The notes below the pieces were generated by a model, which had not been told where the DNA came from, did not search any database, and saw nothing but the letters and a program-made list of their open reading frames with translations. This document shows positions 35,234 through 45,298 of a DNA stretch of 64,000 nucleotides, piece after piece. Made by a program: the position numbers and the translations under genes. Origin of the DNA: Acidobacteriota bacterium (GTDB lineage: Bacteria; Acidobacteriota; Terriglobia; UBA7540); assembly GCA_021787735.1 (NCBI GenBank), contig JAJYLL010000013.1, forward strand, positions 1-64,000, given 5' to 3'. How positions within the stretch are numbered: position 1 is the first letter of the stretch; every line of letters begins with the position of its first letter.

Positions 35234-37861
35234 TCACAGCAGCGTAATCGCATAGGATTGCTGCGGCGCGCCAGCGGGTGCGGTCAGCTTGTGGGCGGAG
35301 TTGGGATCGTTGAACGTTGCCTCCACGTAGTATTCAAGCAGCGGCGAGTCCGCTTTGCCTGCCTCGATCTCTTTCGCGAAAGTTCGGCGACCTGCCAGCT
35401 CCATTGGGAATGATTGCCATTCTTCTGTGGTGGCGCGGCGCAGGAACAGTTTGAGCCGCGGTTCGGAGTTGCCTCCAGGCGCTACCGCAAAGATTCGCAC
35501 CTTTTCACCCGGCGCCAAAGCCGATGGCCTCGTTGGGATGATCACCCGCGCGGATGCGGTCGCGTCCCTTTTGCGCACTTCACGAAACGACCTTTCAACC
35601 TCCTCCGGCAATTCGCCCATGAATTCCTTCATAGAGAGCCGGAGGCGCATCAATGCCAGCCTCTCAAATTTATTGTGGACAGAGGCGAGAGCGCCCTGCT
35701 CGTTTCGCTCACTCACCATCTTCTGGTAAATCAGGAGCGCATCGCGCACCCGCGGGGCAAGCTTCAGCCAGAGAGGCACTCCTTCTTCAAGTACTTTCTG
35801 TTTTGCCTCGGTGGCTTTGCCGGTTTGCTCCGGTGTCTGCGCTTCCTGTAAGAGCTGATGAAGGCGTGACGCCAGCACCCACGATTCCGAATAGGGAACA
35901 AGGAATTCGACATAGCGCGCAATGTAATCCAGCCGCTCACGCTCGGCCGGACTTGCAGCCTTGTTAATTAAAGACCTTAGCTCCTGCGCAACTTTGGCCT
36001 GCGAAACCTGCACTTCTTCAGGCGGTTCGTAGCCCGCCCAGAACTCGAACGCCTCACTGTAGTCTCCCGAAAAGGCATGAATCTGGTGATGGCCGTCCTC
36101 AAGCTTCCCGGTGAAAGAATTCAGGATGAGCCGATCGCGGTCCGTCTTTGTCAGGATGTCAGCCAGTTCGGCAGCGCGGGAGCCCTCGGCCTGAGCAGCC
36201 GCGAATGACTGGAAGAATTTCGCGGGCCGCAGCGTCCTGTCCCACGAGGCGCGCGATTGGAACCCCGCGTCGGCGTTCATGATGCGGTTCCGCCAGTGGA
36301 TCCCCAACACGCCCTGGCATCCGTACTTCTCGGCCAGGTTCAGGTCATTCGCTCCGCGATGGACGTGAAACTGCGGAAGCCACATCGCCGGATCGTCCTC
36401 AAGCCAGGGAATGGGCCACCGTTCGCGTTCGCCGAGTTTTCCGTATTCCTCGCTCACGGGGTCCCAGCCGAGATTGTCGCTGAGCGACGTAAAGATTACG
36501 TCCAAAGGCAATTGACTATGAAACTGCGCAAAGTGGCGAACCACGCCTCCCCATCCGGAGATGACCAGGCGTTTTTCCGGAGCATGCCGCTTGAGGAAAT
36601 CGTAGGCCTGCTTGTAAGGCGTAACCGAAAGCGGAACGTTTTCCTTCTGGCTTGCCCAGTTCATTGCCTCGTCTTCCCACAGCCAGACGTAATCCACGGT
36701 GGGATAGGTTTCAAGCAGATTCCCGAGCCGGGCTTCAAGAATGTCACGCGCCGCCACCGATTCTGGATCGATGCGCGGGCCAGGCACCTTTGGATTCCTG
36801 CTTTTGAAATAAGCTTCGGGTGGAGTTGCGCGAAAGATTTCATCCGGGATCTGGTAAGGCTCAAATCCGACGCCGGTCCGGATGCCGAGCTTCTGTGCGT
36901 AGCGGAAGGCTTCGCCCCACAACTGCTGAGCGAACCTGGAATCTTCCCAGCAACTGGTCGCCCGCGTGGTGGCCTCAGAGCCGAAGACATCCCCGGCGAA
37001 ATAATCGGCCGCGCCCATGCCGTAGTTTGAAGTGCGCTCGGGAATGTATCCCCAGCGGTTGGTTGCTGTCGTGTCCGTGTAAGCCAGATGCCCGGTTCCG
37101 GCGTATTCAAATGAAAGAAAGGACTCGGTCCACTGATCCGCACCCGAGTAGACGTGAATGCCGAGTGTGTTGAAGCGCATCCGCAGCATCGCTTCCAGGT
37201 AAGCGCGGTGCTCCTCGCGGTTATAAACCGTGATGCAATTCAGAAAGTCGGGCCAGGGAAGCAGACCTCGCGTTTTGAAACGGGGCTGCGCGCGCCAGGA
37301 AGTATTTGCGGGTGGGAGATTCAGGTCCCGTGCGGGTCGCAAAGGATAAGTGTCACCATCAAGTCCGAAGAAAGCGCCCTGCCGCTCAAGAAAGTCGAAT
37401 ACAGCATAGAGGACGGCTTGCGGCGTAGATCCCGTCAATCGGATCCTCAATCCGTTGCCTGTCGCGGCCTCCTGACGGATCTCGTAAGCTTCGGGATCTT
37501 TGAAAGTCTCTTTGTCCACTCGCAGCGTGAAGACAACGTCATTGACCCGGGCTTCTGTGCCTGGTCCTGCAGCTTCAATTGGCGTACGGGCCAGCCCAAG
37601 CTTGCGCAGTCCGCGGGCGAGCTCCTTGCCGGCAAGCTTTTCCTGAAAGCCGGGTTCGGTCGGAGCGAGAATCCAGACTTTACGATTTTCTCCAAACGCG
37701 AACTTCATGCCAAGGCTGCCGTTATCACCTACACCCGGGCCGGCTGCTCTTCCACCCGACGTTCGTGCCGTGCCGCTCTCTGTGCGGCGAACTGCGCTCG
37801 CGCCCACCAGTGCTGCGGACCCTTGCAGAAACTCCCGCCGTCCGATACCTTTGTCTTTCAC
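35234..37861 (-). CDS. Large Tat-exported GH20/GH67-like glycosidase-type protein
   Basis: The 875-aa protein starts at GTG 37861, with AAGGAG seven bases upstream, and has a twin-arginine signal (KDKGIGRREFLQGSAALVG). Residues about 55-190 resemble the N-terminal beta/alpha domain that precedes GH20 and GH67 barrels: EAYEIRQEAATGNGLRIRLTG, then AVLYAVFDFLERQG. A barrel-like region follows with FLNCITVYNREEHRAYLEAM, VGFEPYQIPDEIF, VDYVWLWEDEAMNW and VISGWGG. A long helical segment (about 560-780) and a beta-sandwich at the end complete it. WEDEA offers candidate catalytic acids. A role in glucuronoxylan or related glycan degradation is an inference; substrate unknown. It is transcribed ahead of the Tat-exported gene at 33078-34640. 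Confidence 0.7.
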   Translation of the reverse strand: MKDKGIGRREFLQGSAALVGASAVRRTESGTARTSGGRAAGPGVGDNGSLGMKFAFGENRKVWILAPTEPGFQEKLAGKELARGLRKLGLARTPIEAAGPGTEARVNDVVFTLRVDKETFKDPEAYEIRQEAATGNGLRIRLTGSTPQAVLYAVFDFLERQGAFFGLDGDTYPLRPARDLNLPPANTSWRAQPRFKTRGLLPWPDFLNCITVYNREEHRAYLEAMLRMRFNTLGIHVYSGADQWTESFLSFEYAGTGHLAYTDTTATNRWGYIPERTSNYGMGAADYFAGDVFGSEATTRATSCWEDSRFAQQLWGEAFRYAQKLGIRTGVGFEPYQIPDEIFRATPPEAYFKSRNPKVPGPRIDPESVAARDILEARLGNLLETYPTVDYVWLWEDEAMNWASQKENVPLSVTPYKQAYDFLKRHAPEKRLVISGWGGVVRHFAQFHSQLPLDVIFTSLSDNLGWDPVSEEYGKLGERERWPIPWLEDDPAMWLPQFHVHRGANDLNLAEKYGCQGVLGIHWRNRIMNADAGFQSRASWDRTLRPAKFFQSFAAAQAEGSRAAELADILTKTDRDRLILNSFTGKLEDGHHQIHAFSGDYSEAFEFWAGYEPPEEVQVSQAKVAQELRSLINKAASPAERERLDYIARYVEFLVPYSESWVLASRLHQLLQEAQTPEQTGKATEAKQKVLEEGVPLWLKLAPRVRDALLIYQKMVSERNEQGALASVHNKFERLALMRLRLSMKEFMGELPEEVERSFREVRKRDATASARVIIPTRPSALAPGEKVRIFAVAPGGNSEPRLKLFLRRATTEEWQSFPMELAGRRTFAKEIEAGKADSPLLEYYVEATFNDPNSAHKLTAPAGAPQQSYAITLL

Positions 37862-38130
37862 CGTTGGCTCCTTAAGTAAATGTTGTTCGAGATGAATGCG
37901 ACGTGTTGCAGGGTCGTGATGAGAAGATTCCCCTCCAGTTGGACAATCGGCGCGCACCAAACGGTGAGAAATTATCACCCTTCGGCTGAAGGGGCAAGTG
38001 TTCCGGTTCAATCATCAACAGGCTGGTAGCAGGTATGAATTCCGGGGCTGGTGTGGCGCGTGCAATCTGTGGCTGGAAAGTGGACGGCCACGGTCTGCTC
38101 CGTATGGGAGCTTGCCGCGGCCGCCGATGA

Positions 38131-39714
38131 TCAGTGGCCGCTTGATGCCTTGGTGATGAACTCGTTGATATTGCGGTCGAGTTCCGGGAGCACTTTCGGG
38201 TTGAGGTAGAGCATGTGGCCGCAATCATAATACTTTGTGGTGATACGATTCCAGGCGTCCTTTGGAAGGTCGGTATGGCGCAGAGAGTATTCTGTGGCAA
38301 AGAAAGGTGTCGCCATATCGAAGTATCCGTTGTTGTCCATCAGCTCCAGTCCCGGATCGTTGGTCATGGCGCGCGCAAGCGCAGGCGCAACATTCAGGAA
38401 CATACCGCCCTGTCCCAGGAGATCCTCGGCGGGCGGCCTGTATTTCCAATCCCAGGCCCTGTTGACCTCATAGCTGAGTTGAATGTAGTGCTGTTCGCTG
38501 TGGTAATTCAGCCGCCGTTCGAGATAGTCGTTGAAGCTGGCGGTCAGCGCGCCCGCCATGGCGCTGTCGGAGGCGTCCTCACTTCCTGATCCGCTGACCG
38601 GGAGCAGTGGTTGAAGCTGGTCGATGGTGTAACGCGAATCGTAGCGTCCGGTTGACTCGTCAGCTTTGCCCAGCAGCCTCCGTGAAAACACTGGCAGGGA
38701 AACGCGCAGGTTGGCTTTTAGCCAGAGAGATGCCGGCAGCCCTGTCAATTCGGCAAGCTGCCCAGCGATGGATTGTCGCTCTGCGTCGCTGAGAGTCGAG
38801 CCCTTGAACAACGCCGTGGCGTAAGGTCCCTCAGCAAAAGCCTCGGCCTTCCTGACAAGGTCGGGCAAGCTGGCGGGTTCCGGCTTCAGCATGTGATGGT
38901 ACCAGGCGGTGGCCGCGTAAGACGGGAGATAGAGAATGAAGGGCAGGTCGTCGCCAGGCGCGAAAGTGATTGTCGGAAAGTTCAGGACCGTCGAGCAGAG
39001 AATCACGCCGTTCAGGTAAATGCCATGCTGCACCAGTTCTTGCGCCAGCACCGCCGAACGAGTAGTGCCGTAACTCTCTCCCAGCAGAAATTTGGTCGAA
39101 CCCCAGCGATGGTATTTTGAGATGTATTGCTCGATGAATTGCGTAAAAGCGTGGGAGTCCTGCCGGACTCCATAAAACATCTTATCTGTTCCCTTGGGCG
39201 GGATGACGCGGCTGTAACCGGTTCCGACCGCATCAATAAACACCAGGTCCGTTGAAGCGAGCAAGGTGTCCGGATTGGGTTCCATCTTGTAAGGCGGGGC
39301 CGCCGCGGTGGGGCTACCCGGCTTCGGCCAGACAATCCTGCGCGGACCGAAGCCCCCAAAACCCACCAGCGACGATGAACTGCCCGGGCCGCCGTTGTAA
39401 GCGAAGGTAATAGGACGGGAAGCCGGATCGCTGACGCCATCCTTTGTGTACGCGATGTAAAAAACTTTGGCCGTCGGCTCATCCTTGTCGTTGTGCAGGA
39501 TGAGGGTTCCGGCCGTGGCCGTGTAGGAGACGTTCTTGCCTGCAATCTCTACCGTGTGGTGTGATGAGACGGCCCGGGCTTGTGGCTTTTCCGCAGGGGC
39601 CTCCTTTGTAGTCGACTCCTTCGGTTTTGGTGAAGGTTCAACAGCCTTTTTCTGGGCCAATCCCAGGACAGGCAGGCTCAATGTTAGAACCAGGCACCAC
39701 AGGGCTGCGCGCAT
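38131..39714 (-). CDS. Secreted serine carboxypeptidase, family S10
   Basis: The 527-aa peptidase has a signal peptide (MRAALWCLVLTLSLPVLGLA) and a Lys/Pro/Glu-rich linker at 22-50. The S10 fold follows: ITFAYNGGPGSSSSLVGFGG (oxyanion region), LLGESYGTTRSAV with the catalytic Ser, Asp in LELMDNNGYFDMATPF, and His in YDCGHMLYL. S10 enzymes remove C-terminal residues from peptides at acid pH, which suits an acid-soil bacterium. GGAGG is eight bases before the ATG at 39714. Divergent from rimP. Confidence 0.92.
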   Translation of the reverse strand: MRAALWCLVLTLSLPVLGLAQKKAVEPSPKPKESTTKEAPAEKPQARAVSSHHTVEIAGKNVSYTATAGTLILHNDKDEPTAKVFYIAYTKDGVSDPASRPITFAYNGGPGSSSSLVGFGGFGPRRIVWPKPGSPTAAAPPYKMEPNPDTLLASTDLVFIDAVGTGYSRVIPPKGTDKMFYGVRQDSHAFTQFIEQYISKYHRWGSTKFLLGESYGTTRSAVLAQELVQHGIYLNGVILCSTVLNFPTITFAPGDDLPFILYLPSYAATAWYHHMLKPEPASLPDLVRKAEAFAEGPYATALFKGSTLSDAERQSIAGQLAELTGLPASLWLKANLRVSLPVFSRRLLGKADESTGRYDSRYTIDQLQPLLPVSGSGSEDASDSAMAGALTASFNDYLERRLNYHSEQHYIQLSYEVNRAWDWKYRPPAEDLLGQGGMFLNVAPALARAMTNDPGLELMDNNGYFDMATPFFATEYSLRHTDLPKDAWNRITTKYYDCGHMLYLNPKVLPELDRNINEFITKASSGH

Positions 39715-39985
39715 ACACAAATCCTCCAGCTTCCCCCTTGACTCGTAAACCGGGGCCACTTGCCAAGATATACCGAACGGAGTGACTTCGGCAAACAGGC
39801 TGATTCCTGCCGGACTTCCGGCATTTCTTCCGGTTTGCCGGGATTCGGCCCCGAGTTCAGTGCCAAACGACCGCTGGCCGGCCGGCATTGGCGTGCGAGT
39901 GCTCGGAATGCGACCACGGCCTGAAAATGATTCCACCTTTGTTCTGTGATCAGCAGCAAGCCTGGTCTGGGGCGGGGTGGTTTGC

Positions 39986-40014
39986 TTGCGTTGTGCTGTT
40001 CGACGGTCTATACT
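39986..40014 (+). promoter_or_regulatory. Promoter of the rimP-nusA-infB operon
   Basis: TTGCGT (39986-39991), a 17-base spacer and TATACT (40009-40014). Start predicted near 40021, immediately before the leader hairpin. Confidence 0.55.
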
Positions 40015-40032
40015 TTATTGGAGAGTGGTTGC

Positions 40033-40050
40033 GGTGGGCGTAAGCCCACT
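40033..40050 (+). promoter_or_regulatory. rimP leader hairpin
   Basis: GTGGGC-GTAA-GCCCAC is a 6-bp stem with a GNRA tetraloop, followed by a TATTTTG stretch. It lies at the very start of the predicted rimP transcript. Small G+C-rich hairpins with a T-run are frequent in rimP-nusA leaders and are thought to take part in NusA autoregulation; that role is inferred here. Confidence 0.45.
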
Positions 40051-40125
40051 ATTTTGTTGGGGTCAGGATTGGCTGCTTGGGCCTCCGGGCCTTCAACAGA
40101 CGGCGATCCAACCCGTAACTTACGA

Positions 40126-40584
40126 ATGATCGTTGACCTGGAAAAGATCGAAGCCATCGCCGAGCGCGTGGCCGCCGGCGAAGGATTGACGCTTATTGAC
40201 GTTGAACTCAAGGGTGGGTCGGCGAACCTGTTGCTCCGGGTCTATATTGATAAGCCGGGCGGGGTTTCACACGCGGATTGTGCGCTCGTCAGCGAGCAAA
40301 TGAGTGCTATCCTAGATGTAGAAGATCCCTTCCCGGGAAGTTACGTGCTGGAGGTTTCATCACCCGGTCTGGACCGGAAGTTGGTGAAGCCGCGGGAGTA
40401 TCGTTACTTCACGGGGCGGCGCGCAAGGATTGTGTTGCGGGAGCCGCTTGAGGAGCAGAAAGTTTTTGAAGGCAGGCTGGCGGGATTTGACGAAGGCCGA
40501 GTCAAGATGAGCCTGGATGACGAGAGGGTTGTGGAGCTGGAGCTCTCTAACATTACGAAGGCCAGGTTGCTCCCCGAGTTTTGA
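40126..40584 (+). CDS. rimP: Ribosome maturation factor RimP
   Basis: The 152-aa cytosolic factor assists 30S subunit assembly. The N-terminal domain includes LTLIDVELKGGSANLLLRVY and SEQMSAILDVEDPFPGSYVLEVSSPGL-type sequence ending in DRKL; the C-terminal SH3-like domain includes RYFTGRRARIVLREP and VVELELSNITKARLLPEF. Length is typical. The ATG at 40126 gives the usual family start; the ribosome site is weak. First gene of the operon running to truB, 85 bases before nusA. Confidence 0.95.
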   Translation: MIVDLEKIEAIAERVAAGEGLTLIDVELKGGSANLLLRVYIDKPGGVSHADCALVSEQMSAILDVEDPFPGSYVLEVSSPGLDRKLVKPREYRYFTGRRARIVLREPLEEQKVFEGRLAGFDEGRVKMSLDDERVVELELSNITKARLLPEF

Positions 40585-40668
40585 TCGGGGATTTAGTTGT
40601 TCGGACGACTCGGTGGAATTCATGCCGGTTTGTGAACCAGCGAGAGTCAGGCAAGCTGGAGGGAAATA

Positions 40669-42243
40669 GTGACGACCAGTCTTCTGTATCAAACAATTGA
40701 CCAGTTGAGCCGGGAGAAAGGCATCGACCCGGAGATCGTGGTCGCTGCTGTGGAAGACGCCATTCTGGTTGCGACACGGAAGTACTACAAAAGCGCCGAG
40801 GACCTGGAATCGCACTTCAACAAAGAGACCGGGCACATCGACGTGTGCGCGGTCAAGAAAGTTGTAGAAACTGTTGCCGATCCCGACCACGAAATTTCAC
40901 TGGATGACGCCCGTAAACTGGACCCCGAGGCTGCCATCGAATCTGAAGTCAGAATTCCCAAGGCTACCGAGGTGCTGGGCCGCATCGCAGCGCAGACGGC
41001 CAAGCAGGTGATTTTCCAGAAGGTCCGTGAGGCTGAACGCGATACCGTTTATGCGGAGTACAGCCAGCGAATCGGGGAACTGATTAATTGCACGGTGAAG
41101 CGCATGGAAGGCCCCGACGTCATCCTGGATCTGGGGCGGACAGAAGCTCGCATGCCCCGGCGTGAGCAGTCGAAGCTGGAAACTTACCAGATCGGCGACC
41201 GGGTGCGCGCGGTAATCACCCTGGTGGACCGGGCAGCACGCGGGCCGCAGGTGATCGCTTCGCGGGCTGATTCGAACCTGGTGCGCAAACTTTTTGAAAT
41301 GGAAGTGCCGGAAATTTACGATGGCACCGTCGTGATCAAGGCCATTGCCCGTGAGGCCGGCGAGCGGACCAAGGTTGCCGTGTTCTCGCGCGACCCTGAT
41401 GTGGACTGCGTGGGCGCTTGTGTTGGAATGAAAGGCATGCGCGTGCAGTCCGTGATTCGCGAATTGCGCGGCGAAAAGATTGACATCATTGAATACAACG
41501 AAGACCCTGTGGCTTTTGCCGCCAACGCGCTAAGCCCCGCCAAGATCAACCACGTCTCCATCGTGGATATTGACCAGAAGCATCTGGAAGTGATTGTTGA
41601 TGACTCGCAGCTTTCGCTGGCCATCGGGAAGAAAGGGCAGAACGTCCGGCTCGCCGCCAAGCTGCTAGGCTGGCAGATTGATATCAAGAGCGAAGAAGAA
41701 AAGCGCCAGGAGATTGAGTCGCAGATGGCTGCTATGGCCTTGCGCGGGGCCTCGATTTCGGAACTAGAGGGCCTGGGTGAGAAGACCTTGGAGCGGTTGC
41801 GTAGCGCAAATATTGAGACGGTCGAGCAGTTGGCGCAGATGACCCCTGAAGATCTGATGCAGATCCAGGGCATCGGCGACAAGACCATTGAACGCATCCG
41901 GCGCATTGTCACTGACTACTTTGAAAAGGGCCAGGAAGCGATCGAGCAGGCGACCGTCGAGGAAGAACCGTTGTCCCTGGAACAACTGAAAGCGGATTCT
42001 GAAACAGCGGAAACGGCAGCAGATCCCGAGGTGCAAACCTCCGAGAATGAAGAACCGGCCGAGGAAGGTGCTGCGCAGGTTGAGGCGGCTGAAGGCGAAA
42101 GCGCACCCGCTACCGATGATGACGCCGCTGGAGCTTCAGAGGAATCTCCGTCCGCTGCTGAGTCTTTTGAAGAAGAAGCCGCAGCGCCTGAGAAGGCAGC
42201 TGAAGAAGGAAAGGCCGACGAAGCTACGGAGGAAAAGGGTTGA
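40669..42243 (+). CDS. nusA: Transcription termination/antitermination factor NusA
   Basis: The 524-aa protein binds RNA polymerase and nascent RNA. The N-terminal domain (1-125) is followed by an S1 domain (INCTVKRMEGPDVILDLGRT), two KH domains (KGMRVQSVIRELRGEKIDII and GKKGQNVRLAAKLLGWQI) and a helix-hairpin-helix segment near 365-420 (SELEGLGEKTLERL, IQGIGDKTIERI). An acidic Glu/Ala-rich tail of about 95 residues ends the protein, probably disordered and not part of ordinary NusA. It starts at GTG 40669 with GGAGGG five bases upstream. The ylxR gene that often follows nusA is absent. Confidence 0.97.
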   Translation: MTTSLLYQTIDQLSREKGIDPEIVVAAVEDAILVATRKYYKSAEDLESHFNKETGHIDVCAVKKVVETVADPDHEISLDDARKLDPEAAIESEVRIPKATEVLGRIAAQTAKQVIFQKVREAERDTVYAEYSQRIGELINCTVKRMEGPDVILDLGRTEARMPRREQSKLETYQIGDRVRAVITLVDRAARGPQVIASRADSNLVRKLFEMEVPEIYDGTVVIKAIAREAGERTKVAVFSRDPDVDCVGACVGMKGMRVQSVIRELRGEKIDIIEYNEDPVAFAANALSPAKINHVSIVDIDQKHLEVIVDDSQLSLAIGKKGQNVRLAAKLLGWQIDIKSEEEKRQEIESQMAAMALRGASISELEGLGEKTLERLRSANIETVEQLAQMTPEDLMQIQGIGDKTIERIRRIVTDYFEKGQEAIEQATVEEEPLSLEQLKADSETAETAADPEVQTSENEEPAEEGAAQVEAAEGESAPATDDDAAGASEESPSAAESFEEEAAAPEKAAEEGKADEATEEKG

Positions 42244-42329
42244 TCTTTTGACCGGTTGTGGTGTGGGCTGTGCGAAATAACAGCGCCTGCTGTGACAGAA
42301 GGGCCGAGGCACTCTCGGAAAGAGGTGAA

Positions 42330-44960
42330 ATGGGCAGTATCCGAATCAACGAGCTGGCACGTGAACTGGAGGTAAAAAGCCGGGCAATCCTGGAATGTCT
42401 CCAGGAAGTCGGCATTACCGAAAAGAAGTCGCACTCCAGTTCGCTCGACGAGGAAGCGGCGAACAAGGTGCGCGCGTACTTCCGTCGAGGCGAAGTCCCT
42501 TCTGAAACCGTTGCCGCCGAACCTGCGCCCGCCGCCGAAGCGTCCGCCACCGAAGCGCCCGCCACTCCGTCGCCAGAGGCTCCGGCGAAGAAGCGAGTGA
42601 AGCCTGCGGAACCTTCCGTTGCTCCCCAGTCGTTTACGAGATCGATTGCAGAAATCAAAGCAGCAGCACGTAAAACAGTGGCGCCGCGTCCTCCTGTGCG
42701 CCCTGTGGTGGAACACGTTTCGCCGGCGGCCCCGAGCGCACCGCCAGAAATCGTAACATCGCGTCATGCTGAGACTGTGTTGCCTGCTCATGCGGCCCCT
42801 GTGCGGACGGAAGTTGCCCGCCCGGTAGCGAAAGCCCCGGAACCTGTCGCTCAGAAAGCGAAACCTGTGTCCCCAATTGCTGTTGCAACAATTCCTGCAA
42901 AAGCGCTGGAGCCAATTCCTCCTGCGGCTGAGACCAAACCTGCAAGGCCATCCCGGCCGTCAAAACTGCCGGCCTCCAAGCAGCCGATTTACCCCGCTGC
43001 GGGTCTGCCGAAAGCTGTGCCGACACGCACGCACACTTTTCGGCGGCCAGGTGAACCGCGCCCCATGCATCCAACCGCGCGGCCAGCTGCCGGTTCGGTG
43101 GGTACCGCCATTCCTCCGGGACGCAAGAAAATTGTGGTGCCCAAGGTGGAACGGCATCCCGCTCCACCGCCTGCAGCGGCAGCACCGGAAGAGGCCCAGA
43201 TCAGCCGGACCATCACCATCACTGAAGGCATCAGCATCAAGGAGCTTTCTGAGAAACTGGAAGTTCGTGCCAAGGATGTGCTGAAGCGGCTCCTGGAAAA
43301 AGGCATATTCGCCACCATCAATCAGACCTTGGACAGCGAGACCGCTTCCGAGATCGCGCGAAACTTTGGCGCGGAAGTCAAAGTTATCAGCTTTGAGGAA
43401 GAAGTCTTCCGTGAAGATGAAGAAGAGGACCGCAAAGAAGACCTGGAGCCGCGCGCTCCTGTGGTTACGGTGATGGGTCATGTTGATCACGGCAAGACCT
43501 CCCTTCTTGATGCGATCCGCGAAACCAAAGTCGCCTCCGGCGAAGCGGGAGGCATCACGCAGCATATCGGCGCGTACGAAGTCAGGACGCAGGATCGCAA
43601 AGTGGTTTTCCTGGATACACCCGGCCACGAAGCCTTCACCCTGATGCGTGCCCGCGGCGCCAAAGTGACGGACATTGTGGTGCTTGTGGTTGCCGCTGAT
43701 GACGGCGTCATGCCGCAGACGCTGGAAGCCATTAACCACGCTCGTGCCGCCCAGGTTCCCATCGTGGTGGCCATCAACAAGATTGACAAGCCGGATGCGA
43801 TGCCGGACCGTGTGAAAAAACAACTGGCTGACCGTGGCCTGAGCCCGGAGGACTGGGGCGGTGACACGGTTACGGTGGAAGTCTCTGCAAAGCAGCGGAA
43901 AAACCTGGACCTCTTGCTGGAGATGATTTTGCTGGTGGCCGATATGCAAGCGCTGAAGGCCAACCCCGGCCGGCTTGCTTCGGGAACGGTCCTGGAAGCC
44001 AAGCTGGACAAGGGCCGCGGACCGGTGGCCACGGTGATTGTTCAGAACGGAACACTGCGCGTAGGCGACTCGTTTATTATCGGGGCCATTTACGGAAGAA
44101 TTCGGGCCATGTTCAACGACCGCGGGCAGCCGGTGATTGAGGCGGCCCCAAGTACGCCAGTGGAAATCCTGGGGTTGGAAGACGTTCCGCAGGCAGGCGA
44201 CCGTTTGCAGGCTATAGAAGATACGGCCAAAGCCCGCCAGATTTCCGCGCACCGGCAAACCAAGCTTCGAGAAGCGGCGCTGGCAAAGAGCGCCCGGCTT
44301 ACTCTGGAACAGTTGCACGAACAGATGGCAGCGGGCGAGGTAAAGGAACTGGCGCTGATCATCAAGGCAGACGTTCAGGGTTCGGTCGAAGTGCTCGCGG
44401 ACACGCTGGGCAAACTTGGGAATGAGAGAGTTAAAACCAAGGTCATCCATGCCGGCGTCGGAGCAATCACGGAGACGGACGTCCTGCTGGCCTCGGCTTC
44501 CAACGCGGTGATTGTCGGATTTAACGTGAGGCCGGAGCGCAAGGCCAATGACCTTGCTCAACTCGAACACGTTGACATCCGCCTGCACACGGTTATTTAC
44601 GAGGTGGTGGAAGAAATCAAGAAGGCCATGTCCGGCCTGCTATCGGCCACCTTCAAAGAGATTATGCAGGGCCGTGCTGAAGTTCGCGACACCTTCCGCA
44701 TTTCCAAGGTCGGCACTATTGCCGGCTGTTACGTTCAGGAAGGGAAAGTCACGCGTGAATCCAGGATCCGCGTGCTGCGGGACAACGTAGTGGTTCACGA
44801 AGGCCGTGTCCATTCCGTCCGGCGGTTCAAAGAGGATGTCTCAGAGGTGAAGTTCGGCACCGAATGCGGAATTTCTGTCGAGAACTTTAATGACATCAAA
44901 GTCGGGGACGTGCTCGAAGCGTTTACGCTTGAGCGCGTGATGGAGCCCGCCATAGCCTGA
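42330..44960 (+). CDS. infB: Translation initiation factor IF-2
   Basis: The 876-aa GTPase delivers initiator tRNA to the ribosome. An IF2-N domain starts the protein ([20 protein letters not shown]). A long Pro/Ala-rich linker (about 60-290) precedes a second IF2-N-like domain ([20 protein letters not shown]). The G domain has G1 GHVDHGKTS, switch [10 protein letters not shown] and NKID for guanine recognition, then domains II-IV end with [18 protein letters not shown]. The ATG at 42330 follows AGAGGTGAA; an earlier in-frame start at 42258 is unlikely. It follows nusA by 86 bases. Confidence 0.97.
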   Translation: MGSIRINELARELEVKSRAILECLQEVGITEKKSHSSSLDEEAANKVRAYFRRGEVPSETVAAEPAPAAEASATEAPATPSPEAPAKKRVKPAEPSVAPQSFTRSIAEIKAAARKTVAPRPPVRPVVEHVSPAAPSAPPEIVTSRHAETVLPAHAAPVRTEVARPVAKAPEPVAQKAKPVSPIAVATIPAKALEPIPPAAETKPARPSRPSKLPASKQPIYPAAGLPKAVPTRTHTFRRPGEPRPMHPTARPAAGSVGTAIPPGRKKIVVPKVERHPAPPPAAAAPEEAQISRTITITEGISIKELSEKLEVRAKDVLKRLLEKGIFATINQTLDSETASEIARNFGAEVKVISFEEEVFREDEEEDRKEDLEPRAPVVTVMGHVDHGKTSLLDAIRETKVASGEAGGITQHIGAYEVRTQDRKVVFLDTPGHEAFTLMRARGAKVTDIVVLVVAADDGVMPQTLEAINHARAAQVPIVVAINKIDKPDAMPDRVKKQLADRGLSPEDWGGDTVTVEVSAKQRKNLDLLLEMILLVADMQALKANPGRLASGTVLEAKLDKGRGPVATVIVQNGTLRVGDSFIIGAIYGRIRAMFNDRGQPVIEAAPSTPVEILGLEDVPQAGDRLQAIEDTAKARQISAHRQTKLREAALAKSARLTLEQLHEQMAAGEVKELALIIKADVQGSVEVLADTLGKLGNERVKTKVIHAGVGAITETDVLLASASNAVIVGFNVRPERKANDLAQLEHVDIRLHTVIYEVVEEIKKAMSGLLSATFKEIMQGRAEVRDTFRISKVGTIAGCYVQEGKVTRESRIRVLRDNVVVHEGRVHSVRRFKEDVSEVKFGTECGISVENFNDIKVGDVLEAFTLERVMEPAIA

Positions 44961-44977
44961 CGAGGTGATGGGCCAGA

Positions 44978-45259
44978 ATGCCAGTCGGCCTCCTTACCCT
45001 CGAGATTCATCTGCCGTATTCACACTCACTCAAAGAGAAGCGTGCTGTCCTGCGCAAGGTCAAAGACCGCCTGCGCTCCAGGTTTAACGTTGCAGTGGCG
45101 GAAATGGACCATCGTGATGTGTGGCAGGTGGCAACCCTGGGGGTTGTTTCGGTTTCCGACAGCCGGCAGCTTCTGGATACTCTCCTTCACGATGTCCTGC
45201 GTGCGTCAGAAGGGATTCTAGGAGAAGATGTTGCCCATTTCGATATTGAGTTTCTTTGA
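44978..45259 (+). CDS. DUF503 family protein
   Basis: The 93-aa small protein has the family pattern LEIHLPYSHSLKEKRAVLRKVKDRLRSR near the start (shown here only in part by LKEKRAVLRKVKDRL) followed by NVAVAEMDHRDVWQVATLGV. DUF503 genes commonly sit between infB and rbfA, as here, and are presumed to help ribosome maturation, though without known activity. It begins 17 bases after infB and ends 39 bases before rbfA. Confidence 0.9.
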   Translation: MPVGLLTLEIHLPYSHSLKEKRAVLRKVKDRLRSRFNVAVAEMDHRDVWQVATLGVVSVSDSRQLLDTLLHDVLRASEGILGEDVAHFDIEFL

Positions 45260-45298
45260 TTGCCGCGCGCAAGTAACGTAGTCTTTAGAGCAATTCTT

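Larger units (their letters stand above)
39715..40125. other. Divergent intergenic region before rimP
   Basis: It contains the rimP promoter and leader hairpin (39986-40050). The remainder, next to the S10 peptidase start, shows no gene; a frame reading through to rimP from 39946 has no ribosome site and is not conserved-looking. Confidence 0.5.

Noticed and set aside
42960-44588. 542-codon antisense frame over infB
   Set aside because: Opposite the conserved IF-2 GTP-binding domain; composition typical of a reverse-strand shadow.
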